DNA from: JASJBU01 sp965372385
GTDB taxonomy: Bacteria; Pseudomonadota; Gammaproteobacteria; Chromatiales; Chromatiaceae
Direction: 5' to 3'
DNA: 11,342 nt
NCBI GenBank assembly: GCA_965372385.1
Contig: CBDVCD010000092.1
Span: 1 to 11,342, forward strand
Part shown: in pieces, positions 1 to 7,248 of the stretch
Layout: each line of letters begins with the position of its first letter
Numbering within the stretch: the stretch's first letter is position 1
Position numbers and translations under genes: made by a program
The notes under the pieces: generated by a model
The model's database searches: none
What the model was told of the DNA's origin: nothing
The model's input: only the letters and a program-made list of their open reading frames with translations

Positions 1-52
1 GGTTGAGATCTTCCCACTTCTGGGTCAAAGTTCCCGGTCGACTTAACCCTAT

Positions 53-160
53 CGTAACCCAACAGCTGAGTTTGAAATAGGCCGGAAGTGTTGGGTTACG
101 GTGCACACCTACCTTTGGCGAAAATGAATGATCTTGTCAGTAATGTGCACCTAACCCAAC
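53..160. repeat. Nested inverted repeats upstream of glcD
   Basis: Three copies of one short motif sit here in alternating orientation. Bases 53-63 (cgtaacccaac) are perfectly complementary to 90-100 (gttgggttacg). Bases 90-106 also pair with 145-160, giving 16 base pairs with only C99 bulged and a loop of about 38 nt. The two foldings compete for the arm at 90-100. Motifs of the form taacccaac/gttgggtta are common interspersed palindromes in gammaproteobacterial intergenic DNA, so a repeat-family origin is likelier than a dedicated switch. The rest of 1-257 shows no gene I can support; antisense reading frames here run into the shadow of glcD. Confidence 0.7.
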
Positions 161-257
161 CTACAGCAGACCCGCTTTGCGACTCCCTCTGCAACGGGGA
201 AGGGGCAGCCACTGACATCTGCTGAGAAATGTACCAGATCATCAATAAAATAACGCC

Positions 258-1754
258 ATGAGCCATAGCCACCAACATCACACCCCTGAGGTTGCCAGCG
301 TCGATAAGACGGCCCTGTTGCAGAGACTGGTCGAGCTCCTGCCCCAGGATGCCCTGTTGTCCGAGGCGGAGGATCTGCGTCCCTACGAATGCGACGGGCT
401 CTCCGCCTATCGCAAGCTGCCGATGTTGGTGGCTCTGGCCAGCACCATAGAACAGGTACAGGCCATCCTGCGGATCTGCCACGAGCTGCAGGTGCCGGTG
501 GTGGCGCGGGGTGCCGGCACCGGTCTGTCCGGTGGCGCGCTGCCCCACGAGCAGGGGGTGCTGCTGAGTCTGGCCAAATTCAACCAGATCCTGGAGATCA
601 ACCCGCAGCGACGGGTCGCACGGGTCCAGCCGGGGGTACGCAACCTCGCCATTTCCCAGGCGGCTGACCCGTACGGACTCTACTATGCCCCCGACCCCTC
701 ATCCCAGATCGCCTGCACCATTGGCGGCAATGTGGCGGAAAACTCCGGCGGGGTGCACTGCCTCAAGTACGGCCTCACCGTGCACAATATCCAGCAGCTG
801 AAGCTTGTGACCATCGACGGCGAGCTGCTGGAGATCGGCGGGGAGGGGCTGGACGTCCCCGGTTACGACCTGCTCGCCCTGCTGACCGGCTCCGAGGGCA
901 TGCTCGGGGTGATCGTGGAGGTGACGGTGAAATTGCTGGCGAAGCCGCAGCGCGCCCAGGTGCTGCTCGCCGCCTTCGATGATGTGGTCAAGGCAGGCTC
1001 TGCGGTAGGTCACATCATCGCCGCCGGCATCATTCCCGCGGGTCTGGAGATGATGGATCGGCTCGCCATCCAGGCGGCGGAGGATTTCGTGCACGCCGGT
1101 TATCCCAGAGACGCGGAGGCGATCCTGCTGTGCGAACTGGACGGCACCAACGAAGAGGTCTCGGAACACATCTTCAAGGTGCGCAAGATCCTCACCGGGG
1201 CTGGTGCCACCGAAGTGCGCACCGCCAAGGACGAGGCGGAACGGCTGATCTTCTGGAAGGGGCGCAAGGCAGCCTTTCCGGCGGTGGGCCGGCTGGCCCC
1301 GGACTACTACTGCATGGACGGCACCATCCCGCGCAAGCGCCTGCCGGAGGTACTGGCGGCGATGGCGGAGCTGTCGCAGGAGTATGAGCTGCGAGTGGCC
1401 AATGTGTTCCATGCCGGCGATGGCAATCTGCATCCGTTGATCCTCTATGATGCCAACAAGCCCGGCGAGCTGGAGCGCACCGAGGAGTTCGGCGGCAGGA
1501 TTCTGCAGCTCTGCGTGGAGGTGGGTGGCACCATCACCGGCGAGCATGGGGTCGGCATGGAGAAGATCGACCAGATGTGCGTGCAGTTCAACAGCCTGGA
1601 ACTCACCCAGTTCCACGCCATCAAGCAGGCCTTCGATCCCCAGGGCCTGCTGAATCCCGGCAAGGCGGTGCCGACCCTGCACCGCTGTGCGGAGTTCGGC
1701 GCCATGCACGTGCATCATGGTGAACTGCCGTTTCCAGAACTGGAGCGCTTTTGA
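258..1754 (+). CDS. glcD: Glycolate oxidase subunit GlcD (FAD-linked)
   Basis: Catalytic flavoprotein subunit of glycolate oxidase, which oxidises glycolate to glyoxylate and passes electrons through GlcF toward the quinone pool at the cytoplasmic membrane. At 498 residues it has the family length. The N-terminal FAD-binding (VAO/PCMH) domain shows ARGAGTGLSGGA at 83-94, the PDPSSQ..IGGN stretch near 146-158 and GSEGMLG at 211-217. The C-terminal FAD-oxidase domain carries HAGDGNLHP at 385-393, the His/Asp metal and substrate signature of D-2-hydroxyacid dehydrogenases, then GEHGVG at 428-433 and FDPQGLLNPGK at 459-469. The C-terminus, ending PFPELERF, matches my memory of E. coli GlcD. The N-terminus is unusually histidine-rich (MSHSHQHH). 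No clear Shine-Dalgarno precedes the ATG, but the start agrees with family length. First gene of glcDEF; its TGA overlaps the glcE start. Confidence 0.97.
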   Translation: MSHSHQHHTPEVASVDKTALLQRLVELLPQDALLSEAEDLRPYECDGLSAYRKLPMLVALASTIEQVQAILRICHELQVPVVARGAGTGLSGGALPHEQGVLLSLAKFNQILEINPQRRVARVQPGVRNLAISQAADPYGLYYAPDPSSQIACTIGGNVAENSGGVHCLKYGLTVHNIQQLKLVTIDGELLEIGGEGLDVPGYDLLALLTGSEGMLGVIVEVTVKLLAKPQRAQVLLAAFDDVVKAGSAVGHIIAAGIIPAGLEMMDRLAIQAAEDFVHAGYPRDAEAILLCELDGTNEEVSEHIFKVRKILTGAGATEVRTAKDEAERLIFWKGRKAAFPAVGRLAPDYYCMDGTIPRKRLPEVLAAMAELSQEYELRVANVFHAGDGNLHPLILYDANKPGELERTEEFGGRILQLCVEVGGTITGEHGVGMEKIDQMCVQFNSLELTQFHAIKQAFDPQGLLNPGKAVPTLHRCAEFGAMHVHHGELPFPELERF

Positions 1755-2824
1755 GCATGAATAGGCAGGATCAGGAGATCAGTGCCCAGCTGCAGGTAGC
1801 TGTCAACCAGGCGCGGGAGGCGGGAACACCCTTGTGTATCCGCGGCGGCGGCAGCAAGGAGTTCTACGGCCGGAAACCGCTGGGCGAGCTGCTCGATGTC
1901 AGCCCCCATCAGGGCATAGTGAACTACGAGCCCACCGAGCTGGTGATCACTGCCCGGGCCGGCACCAGCCTGCGGGAGATCGAACAGACCCTGGCAGACG
2001 CGAATCAGATGCTGCCCTTCGAACCGCCCCACTTCGGCGATACCGCCACCCTGGGCGGCACCATCGCCTGCAATCTCTCCGGGCCGCGCCGGCCCTATGC
2101 GGGGGCGGCCCGCGACTTCGTGCTGGGTACCCAGGTACTCAACGGCCGGGGCGAGATCCTCTCTTTCGGCGGCGAGGTGATGAAGAATGTCGCCGGCTAC
2201 GATATCTCACGACTGATGTGCGGGGCGCTTGGCACCCTGGGCATACTGCTGGAGGTCTCCCTCAAGGTGCTGCCGAGAGCGGAGAGTGAATTGACCTTGG
2301 TCTACCAGACCCATGTGGAGGACGCGCTGGAGACCCTGCACGACTGGGGCCGGAAGCCCTACCCTGTGTCGGCGAGCTGTTTCGATGGGGACAGCCTCTC
2401 TGTGCGGCTCTCCGGGGAGGCCCGCGCGGTGGAGGCTGCCCGCAAGCTGATGGGCGGCGAAACCCTCGCCGAAGGCGAGTTGTTCTGGCGGAAGCTGGGG
2501 GAACAGAGCCACGGCTTTTTTGCTTCGAGTCAACCCCTGTGGCGAATCTCGCTGGCCTCTGACAGCCCTCCCATGGATCTGGAGGGGAAATGGCTCTACG
2601 AGTGGGGCGGCGCTCAGCGCTGGCTGGTGAGCAATGCTCAGGCTGAAACGATCCGTGAGTCAGCAGCCATGGCCGGGGGGCATGCAACATCGTTTCGGGG
2701 CGGCGACCGCGATCAGGTCTTCGAGTCCCTGCCAAAGGGTCTGATGGCGATCCACCGGCGCCTCAAGCAGGCCTTCGATCCCCAGGGCATCCTCAATCCC
2801 GGGCGGATGTACAAGGAACTCTGA
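1751..2824 (+). CDS. glcE: Glycolate oxidase subunit GlcE (FAD-binding)
   Basis: Second flavin-type subunit of glycolate oxidase, a shorter paralogue of GlcD in the same VAO/PCMH fold and required with GlcD and GlcF for activity. The 357-residue product shows RGGGSKEFYG near 31-40, PTELVITARAGT near 61-72, EPPHFGDTATLGG near 91-103 and GGEVMKNVAGYD at 140-151, all typical of GlcE, and ends in FDPQGILNPGRMY like the GlcD C-terminus. It lacks the GlcD HAGDGNLHP catalytic signature, as expected. Start choice: TTG at 1751 overlaps the glcD stop in a TTGA arrangement, with GGAG at 1742-1745 five bases upstream. ATG at 1757, two codons later, is about as likely and gives an N-terminus closer to E. 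coli GlcE as I remember it. The stop overlaps the glcF start by one base. Confidence 0.96.
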   Translation: MSMNRQDQEISAQLQVAVNQAREAGTPLCIRGGGSKEFYGRKPLGELLDVSPHQGIVNYEPTELVITARAGTSLREIEQTLADANQMLPFEPPHFGDTATLGGTIACNLSGPRRPYAGAARDFVLGTQVLNGRGEILSFGGEVMKNVAGYDISRLMCGALGTLGILLEVSLKVLPRAESELTLVYQTHVEDALETLHDWGRKPYPVSASCFDGDSLSVRLSGEARAVEAARKLMGGETLAEGELFWRKLGEQSHGFFASSQPLWRISLASDSPPMDLEGKWLYEWGGAQRWLVSNAQAETIRESAAMAGGHATSFRGGDRDQVFESLPKGLMAIHRRLKQAFDPQGILNPGRMYKEL

Positions 2825-4041
2825 TGCAGACCTCAATCAGCGAAGCCTATCTTCAGACCCCACAGGGGCAGGAGGCGGATCGTATCCTGCGCGCCTGCGT
2901 CCACTGTGGCTTCTGCACCGCCACCTGCCCGACCTATCAGTTGCTGGGGGACGAGCTGGACGGGCCCCGCGGGCGCATCTATCTGATCAAACAGCTGCTG
3001 GAGGGGAGGGAGGTCACCGTCAAGACCCAGACACACCTGGACCGCTGCCTGACCTGCCGTGCCTGTGAGACCACTTGTCCCTCTGGGGTGCAATACGGCC
3101 GGCTGGTCGATATCGGCCGGGAGCTGGTGGAGCTGCGGGTGGGGCGTTCCCCGCTGGAGTCGCTCAAGCGATGGGTGTTGCGCAAGATCTTTCCCTATCC
3201 CTCCCGGGTTAGACCTTTACTCAAGGTGGCTCATCTGTTGAGGCCGTTATTGCCAGCCTCATTCAGGACCAAGCTGCCGGCGCCACGGACTGCCGGCCCA
3301 AGTCCTATTTCCGAGCAGCCCCGCAAGATGTTGCTGCTTAAAGGCTGTGTGCAGAGCGTCGCCACCCCGCAGACCAATAGCGCCGCCGCCCGGGTACTCG
3401 ACAAGCTCGGCATTCAGCTTGTCATCGCCAATAAGTCTGGCTGCTGTGGCGCGGTCAGCCATCACCTTTCGGCGCAGCAGGAGGCATTGGATTTCATGCG
3501 TCGCAACATCGATGCCTGGTGGCCGCATATCGAGGCCGGTGCCGAGGCGGTGCTGATCACCGCCAGCGGCTGTGGCGCGGCGGTCAAGGAGTACGGCTAT
3601 CTATTCAAGGATGATCCCCAGTACGCGGAGAAGGCCGCCCGGGTGGCGGAACTGGCGAGAGACATCGGCGAGGTGCTGCGGGACGAGAACCTGCCCCTCG
3701 AGCGCATCAAATCAAAATATAAGCAGATCGCCTTCCATAGCTCCTGCACCCTGCAGCATGGTCAGCAGCTCGATGGCGTGGTGGAGGGTATTCTGCGCAG
3801 GGCGGGTTTCAAACTGACCCCGGTGGCCGATGCCCATCTCTGCTGCGGTTCCGCCGGCACCTACTCGATCCTGCAACCCGGGCTTTCACAGCAGTTGTTG
3901 AGCAACAAGCTGCAGGCCCTGGAAGCAGGCACACCGGAGGTGATCGCTACTGCCAACGTCGGTTGTCAACTACACCTGGCGAGCAAGGCAAGCCGACCTG
4001 TTAAACACTGGATCGAGCTGCTGGACGAAGCAATGCTATAA
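2824..4041 (+). CDS. glcF: Glycolate oxidase iron-sulfur subunit GlcF
   Basis: Iron-sulfur subunit that takes electrons from the GlcD/GlcE flavins and hands them toward membrane quinones. The 405-residue protein has two ferredoxin-type 4Fe-4S motifs, with cysteines at 25, 28, 31, 35 and at 75, 78, 81, 85 (each followed by Pro). Two cysteine-rich CCG domains follow, with CCG at 207-209 and at 340-342, plus further conserved cysteines near 175, 250, 308 and 381. This order is that of GlcF and of related heterodisulfide-reductase-like subunits. One position differs from the E. coli sequence as I recall it: FHSSCTLQH instead of FHCPCTLQH near 305-312. The ATG shares its A with the glcE stop and has AAGGA at 2813-2817, six bases upstream. 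Translationally coupled last gene of glcDEF. Confidence 0.97.
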   Translation: MQTSISEAYLQTPQGQEADRILRACVHCGFCTATCPTYQLLGDELDGPRGRIYLIKQLLEGREVTVKTQTHLDRCLTCRACETTCPSGVQYGRLVDIGRELVELRVGRSPLESLKRWVLRKIFPYPSRVRPLLKVAHLLRPLLPASFRTKLPAPRTAGPSPISEQPRKMLLLKGCVQSVATPQTNSAAARVLDKLGIQLVIANKSGCCGAVSHHLSAQQEALDFMRRNIDAWWPHIEAGAEAVLITASGCGAAVKEYGYLFKDDPQYAEKAARVAELARDIGEVLRDENLPLERIKSKYKQIAFHSSCTLQHGQQLDGVVEGILRRAGFKLTPVADAHLCCGSAGTYSILQPGLSQQLLSNKLQALEAGTPEVIATANVGCQLHLASKASRPVKHWIELLDEAML

Positions 4042-4100
4042 GGTGGGCGGTGCCCACCCTATAATTTGATGATCCTCACGTAGGGTAGGCACCGCCCACC
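4042..4100. repeat. Palindromic repeat after glcF, possible terminator
   Basis: Bases 4042-4062 (ggtgggcggtgcccacccta and one more) are complementary to 4080-4100 with two mismatches over 21 positions, around a 17-nt loop. It begins directly after the glcF stop codon. There is no T-tract after the right arm, so it is not a textbook intrinsic terminator, although such a GC-rich stem could still end or stabilise the glcDEF transcript. Repeats built on GGTGGGC...GCCCACC are scattered through many gammaproteobacterial genomes, so I read it as a member of an interspersed palindrome family. Confidence 0.75.
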
Positions 4101-4107
4101 AAAACTA

Positions 4108-4136
4108 TTGACCGGACAGCCTGATCCGGTTAATTT
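4108..4136 (+). promoter_or_regulatory. Candidate promoter with operator-like dyad in its spacer
   Basis: TTGACC at 4108-4113 is a good -35 element. Exactly 17 bases later lies TAATTT at 4131-4136, a weak -10. The spacer and the end of the -35 hold a perfect dyad, ACCGGA at 4111-4116 and TCCGGT at 4125-4130, separated by 8 bases. A site between the two promoter elements is where a repressor or a DNA-distorting activator would act. Transcription would start near 4143 and reach the ribosome site AGAGGGA at 4152-4158 before the ATG at 4168. The dyad could instead be part of a repeat. No regulator gene is adjacent. Confidence 0.45.
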
Positions 4137-4167
4137 CTGGAAAATTTTCTAAGAGGGAAGCCAGTCA

Positions 4168-4356
4168 ATGAAGGTCACTGAAGAGATGGTCAGGATCAAG
4201 GCCTATGAGCTGTGGGAAGCGAGCGGCAAGCCATTAGGGTCAGCTGAAGAGATCTGGTTTGCGGCCCAGGCTCTGTTGCTCGATGCCGCCAGCACAACAC
4301 CCTCAGTCAGGAATCAAACACCGCCCAATGGATTGCGTCAGCTGACCAGCTTTTAG
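4168..4356 (+). CDS. DUF2934 family small protein
   Basis: A 62-residue protein of unknown function. Residues 5-36, from EEMVRIKAYELWEASGKP to the Trp/Ala-Ala-Gln segment, fit the DUF2934 pattern: an Ile/Val-Arg/Lys start, AYELWE, a Gly-x-Pro turn, then a second helix with a conserved Trp and Ala. The tail from about residue 42 is polar and looks unstructured. AGAGGGA at 4152-4158 gives a ribosome site about nine bases before the ATG, and the candidate promoter at 4108-4136 is well placed to drive it alone. It stands between two repeats and is not tightly coupled to either neighbour, so a link to the glycolate oxidase or Hsp70 genes cannot be claimed. Members of this family are small, often multicopy, and uncharacterised. 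Confidence 0.8.
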   Translation: MKVTEEMVRIKAYELWEASGKPLGSAEEIWFAAQALLLDAASTTPSVRNQTPPNGLRQLTSF

Positions 4357-4435
4357 GTCTATCTGATCGCAGTATGGGTGAACACTCCGCCATTCGGTCG
4401 AGTCGATCTCCTTAACTTAGCAATAGAAGTACAAC

Positions 4436-4642
4436 TGGCATGGCATATAAGGGCCACGGAAAAAATGATTTGTCCTATCTCACGCCCCTCTTCGGGCAAC
4501 CTTTGGACGATTTTCAATCGCAAATTCCTCAAATTAGTCCAGCTAGTCTTGCGGATTTGCTCAATCAAATCGCCCAAATTTCACCCAAATTTGAACGTGA
4601 TCTTCGGACAAATCATTTTTTCCGCGGCCCTAATGCCTGCCA
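4436..4642. mobile_element. MITE-like element with long terminal inverted repeats
   Basis: Bases 4457-4475 (cggaaaaaatgatttgtcc) are a perfect 19-nt inverted match to 4606-4624. The match continues outward with small gaps and mismatches (ggcatataagggcc against ggccctaatgcc, then tggca/tgcca), giving arms of about 40 nt at 4436-4475 and 37 nt at 4606-4642. The total is about 207 bp. The interior is AT-rich, holds repeated caaat words and a smaller hairpin (gcggatttg at 4551 with caaatcgc at 4566-4573), and has no transposase. Because of the symmetry, outward reading on both strands gives the same peptide core, GQIIFS. I see no clear target-site duplication. The element fills most of the gap 4357-4717; the flanks 4357-4435 and 4643-4703 show nothing I can name. 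Confidence 0.6.
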
Positions 4643-4717
4643 TCACGGGTCCCTCCTTTTGTTTTCTGAAGGGGGAGTGCCATTTGTTTTTCGGTCCTAT
4701 ATTAAAGAGGTATTTTC

Positions 4718-5266
4718 ATGACCGAGCAGTCACTGTCTTTCGTCAGCCGCCTTGGATTGGCTTTTCAGCTCTTTTTTCGCACCCTTTTCAATGCTGGATT
4801 TGCCGGTTCGGTCACACGCTGTCTCAACCCACCCGAGCCTGAAAAGGAGACCCAAGAAGAACCCGAAGCCCCGGTCCTGCTCGAAGCCAACCCCGACTCC
4901 GCGCTCCAGCTATTAGGCTTACTTCAGCAGGAGGGGAGGCTGGTGGATTTCCTCGAAGAGGATGTGGCCCAGTATACCGACGCGGAGATCGGTGCGGCGG
5001 TGCGGGTGGTGCATGAGGGTTGTCGCAAGGCGTTGCACGAACATTTCACCCTGCTGCCGATCCGCCAGGAGACGGAGGGCGCCCGTGTCACCCTGGAGCC
5101 CGGTTTCGATGCCTCGGCGATGCGACCCACCGGCAATCTGGTGGGAGAACCGCCGTTTACCGGCACCCTGGCCCACCGCGGCTGGCGCGCCAGCGAGGTG
5201 CGTCTGCCCAAGCTGGCCAAGGGCCATGACGTGCAGATCATCGCTCCCGCGGAGGTGGAGCTGTGA
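4718..5266 (+). CDS. DUF2760 domain protein, Hsp70-associated
   Basis: A 182-residue protein of unknown biochemical role, recognised as DUF2760, a family I know mainly from genes next to divergent Hsp70 genes. Residues 7-31 are hydrophobic and aromatic (FVSRLGLAFQLFFRTLF) and could be an amphipathic or membrane-associating helix. Residues 39-52 form an acidic, proline-containing linker. The conserved domain runs from about 57 to the end: an ALQLLGLLQQEGRLVDFLEED helix pair, a helical segment with AVRVVHEGCRKALHEHF, and a C-terminal part with FTGTLAHRGWRA near 147-158 and VRLPKLAKGHDVQIIAPAEVEL. AAAGAGG at 4704-4710 is a ribosome site seven bases before the ATG. Its stop overlaps the GTG start of the next gene by 4 nt (GTGA), so it is translationally coupled to the Hsp70. 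A role as partner or membrane tether is inference. Confidence 0.88.
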   Translation: MTEQSLSFVSRLGLAFQLFFRTLFNAGFAGSVTRCLNPPEPEKETQEEPEAPVLLEANPDSALQLLGLLQQEGRLVDFLEEDVAQYTDAEIGAAVRVVHEGCRKALHEHFTLLPIRQETEGARVTLEPGFDASAMRPTGNLVGEPPFTGTLAHRGWRASEVRLPKLAKGHDVQIIAPAEVEL

Positions 5267-7098
5267 GCGAAGCACGCTATTCCATCGGGGTGGATCTGGG
5301 CACTACCCACTGCGCCCTCTCCTATGTGGATCTGGCCGCCAGCGAGGGTGAAGAGGTCGATCTGGCGATCAGTCCGATCCCGCAACTGACTGCCCCGGGC
5401 AGCGTCGAGGAGCGGCCCCTGCTGCCCTCTTTCCTCTATCTGCCGCATGCCGACGAACTGGCAACCGGTGACCTGATCCTGCCCTGGGTGGCGGGACAGG
5501 CCTGGGCGGCCGGGCATCTGGCCCGGGACAAGGGGGCGCAGACCCCGATCCGCCTGGTCTCCAGCGCCAAGAGCTGGCTCTGTCACGCTGGGGTCGACCG
5601 CCGAGCCGCGATCCTGCCCGCCGAGGCGCCGGAGGAGATCGAACAGATCTCCCCCTTCACCGCCTCCATCCGCTATCTGGAACACCTGCGTCAGGCGTGG
5701 AATCAGACGCACCCCGAGGCGCCGCTGGAGCAGCAGGAGCTGACCATCACCATCCCGGCCTCCTTCGATCCGGCGGCCCGCGAACTCACCGCCGAAGCGG
5801 CGCAAGCCGCGGGCTTTCCCCATGCGACCCTGCTGGAGGAGCCCCAGTCGGCCCTCTACAGCTGGATCCAGGCCAGCGGGGGAGAGTGGCGCGAGCAGGT
5901 CCAGGTGGGCGACGTGATCCTGGTGGTCGATGTGGGTGGCGGTACGACCGATCTATCACTGATCGCGGTGGTGGAGCGGGACGGCGCCCTGGAGCTGCAC
6001 CGGGTGGCGGTAGGCGAGCATATCCTGCTGGGGGGCGACAATATGGACCTGACCCTGGCTCACACTGTCGCACAGAAGCTCGCCAGTCAGGGCACCCGTC
6101 TCGACCCCTGGCAGATCCGCGCCCTGACCCACGGCTGTCGGGCCGCCAAGGAGGCCCTGCTGAGCGATCCTGAGCTGGCCTGCGTACCGGTGGTGGTACC
6201 GGGCCGCAGCAGCAAGCTGATCGGAGGCACCGTGCGCAGTGAACTGACCCGTGAAGAGGTGACATCCATCGCCCTGGAGGGTTTCTTCCCGCTGGCGGAT
6301 GCCGCTAGCCGGCCAATGGTGCGGGCGCGCACTGGCCTGACCCAGTTGGGTCTGCCCTATGCCCAGGATCCGGCCATCACCCGCCATCTGGCCGCCTTCC
6401 TCGGTCGCCAGGCAGAGGCCACCAGTGACCTTGAGGGCTTCGCCGGCAACCTGTCCGAAGGGGCCAGCTTCCTGCACCCTACCGCGGTGCTGTTCAACGG
6501 CGGTGTGTTCAAGGCCCAGCCCCTGGTGGAGCGGGTGATGCAGGTGCTCAATGGTTGGCTCGAAGCCGAGCAGGCCCCGGCGGCAAGGCTGCTGGAAGGC
6601 GCCGATCTGGATCTGGCGGTGGCCAAGGGGGCCGCCTACTACGGCTATGTGCGGGGCGGCGAAGGAGTGCGTATCCGCGGCGGCACGGCCCAGTCCTACT
6701 ATGTCGGGGTGGAGTCTGCCATGCCGGCGGTGCCGGGCATGGAGCCGCCGGTGCATGTGCTGTGTATCGCCCCCTTCGGCATGGAGGAGGGCAGCGAGGC
6801 GGAGCTGCCGCCCCAGGAGTTCGGTTTGATCGTCGGTGAGCCGGTGCATTTTCGCTTTTTTGGCTCCTCAGTGCGCCGCCATGATCAGGTGGGTACCCTG
6901 TTGGAGTACTGGGACGAGGAGGAGATTCAGGAGCTGGAAGGGATCGAGGCCAACCTGCCTGCGGAGGGGCGCGCCCCGGGCGAGGTGGTGCCAGTGCGGC
7001 TCAGTGCCGTGGTAACCGAGACCGGCACCCTGCGTCTGGAGGCCCTGCCCCGTGGGGGTGAGGAGCACTGGAAGGTCGAATTCGAGGTGCGTAGCTGA
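5263..7098 (+). CDS. Divergent Hsp70 family protein without lid domain
   Basis: A 611-residue actin-fold ATPase of the Hsp70 superfamily, distinct from DnaK. The nucleotide-binding motifs are intact: phosphate-1 GVDLGTTH with D11 to T15, a lysine in SAKSW (K103) that probably corresponds to DnaK K70, EEP at 192-194, phosphate-2 VDVGGGTTD with D223 and GGG 225-227, and the adenosine motif NGGVF at 412-416. After about residue 500 a short beta-rich segment ending VTETGTLRLEALP resembles the substrate-binding beta domain. The canonical linker and the alpha-helical lid are missing, although the reading frame is intact and this appears to be the family's natural form. It starts with GTG inside the DUF2760 stop, preceded by GGAGG at 5251-5255. 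It is clearly paralogous to the Hsp70 gene downstream. Clients and co-chaperones are unknown; no dnaJ or grpE is nearby. Confidence 0.92.
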   Translation: MSEARYSIGVDLGTTHCALSYVDLAASEGEEVDLAISPIPQLTAPGSVEERPLLPSFLYLPHADELATGDLILPWVAGQAWAAGHLARDKGAQTPIRLVSSAKSWLCHAGVDRRAAILPAEAPEEIEQISPFTASIRYLEHLRQAWNQTHPEAPLEQQELTITIPASFDPAARELTAEAAQAAGFPHATLLEEPQSALYSWIQASGGEWREQVQVGDVILVVDVGGGTTDLSLIAVVERDGALELHRVAVGEHILLGGDNMDLTLAHTVAQKLASQGTRLDPWQIRALTHGCRAAKEALLSDPELACVPVVVPGRSSKLIGGTVRSELTREEVTSIALEGFFPLADAASRPMVRARTGLTQLGLPYAQDPAITRHLAAFLGRQAEATSDLEGFAGNLSEGASFLHPTAVLFNGGVFKAQPLVERVMQVLNGWLEAEQAPAARLLEGADLDLAVAKGAAYYGYVRGGEGVRIRGGTAQSYYVGVESAMPAVPGMEPPVHVLCIAPFGMEEGSEAELPPQEFGLIVGEPVHFRFFGSSVRRHDQVGTLLEYWDEEEIQELEGIEANLPAEGRAPGEVVPVRLSAVVTETGTLRLEALPRGGEEHWKVEFEVRS

Positions 7099-7138
7099 GA
7101 TTCAGGCCCATATATGCACCACGAAACTCAGTAATAAA

Positions 7139-7248
7139 GTTCCTCCCCCCCTTGAAGGGAGGCCAGGAGGGGGGTGATATATTTCCGGTACAATGGAGTT
7201 ACAGCACCCCCCCCCCATCCCAGCCTTCCCCCTCAAGGGGGAAGGAGC
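7139..7248. repeat. Long imperfect GC-rich inverted repeat between the two Hsp70 genes
   Basis: Bases 7139-7176 (tcctccccccc, cttgaaggga, ggccagg, aggggggtg) are imperfectly complementary to 7205-7248 (cacccccccccc, atcccagcc, ttccccctcaaggggg, aaggagc). The loop, 7177-7204, is AT-rich and contains TACAAT at 7189-7194. Each arm also carries a small internal palindrome around the TTGA/TCAA centre (cccttgaaggg, ccccctcaaggggg). Repeats of this CCCCCTTGA...GGCTGGGAGGGGG type are interspersed elements in many bacteria. The right arm ends 14 bases before the next ATG and supplies the GGAAGGAG at 7240-7247 that may act as its ribosome site. The element fills most of the 164-nt gap and could modulate or end readthrough from the upstream Hsp70. 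Confidence 0.7.

Noticed and set aside
699..1718. 339-codon open frame on the minus strand opposite glcD
   Set aside because: Complementary shadow of a highly conserved gene; composition is antisense-like and no motif is visible.
4378..4842. 154-codon plus-strand frame across the MITE-like element
   Set aside because: No ribosome site, mostly repeat sequence, and it runs out of frame into the DUF2760 gene.
5956..6849. 297-codon minus-strand frame opposite the short Hsp70 gene
   Set aside because: Same antisense shadow pattern; the plus strand carries intact phosphate and adenosine motifs.
7139..7176. CTTGAAG at 7151-7157 as a sigma-32 heat-shock -35 for the second Hsp70
   Set aside because: No CCCCAT-like -10 follows at the right distance, and the bases are part of the palindromic repeat.
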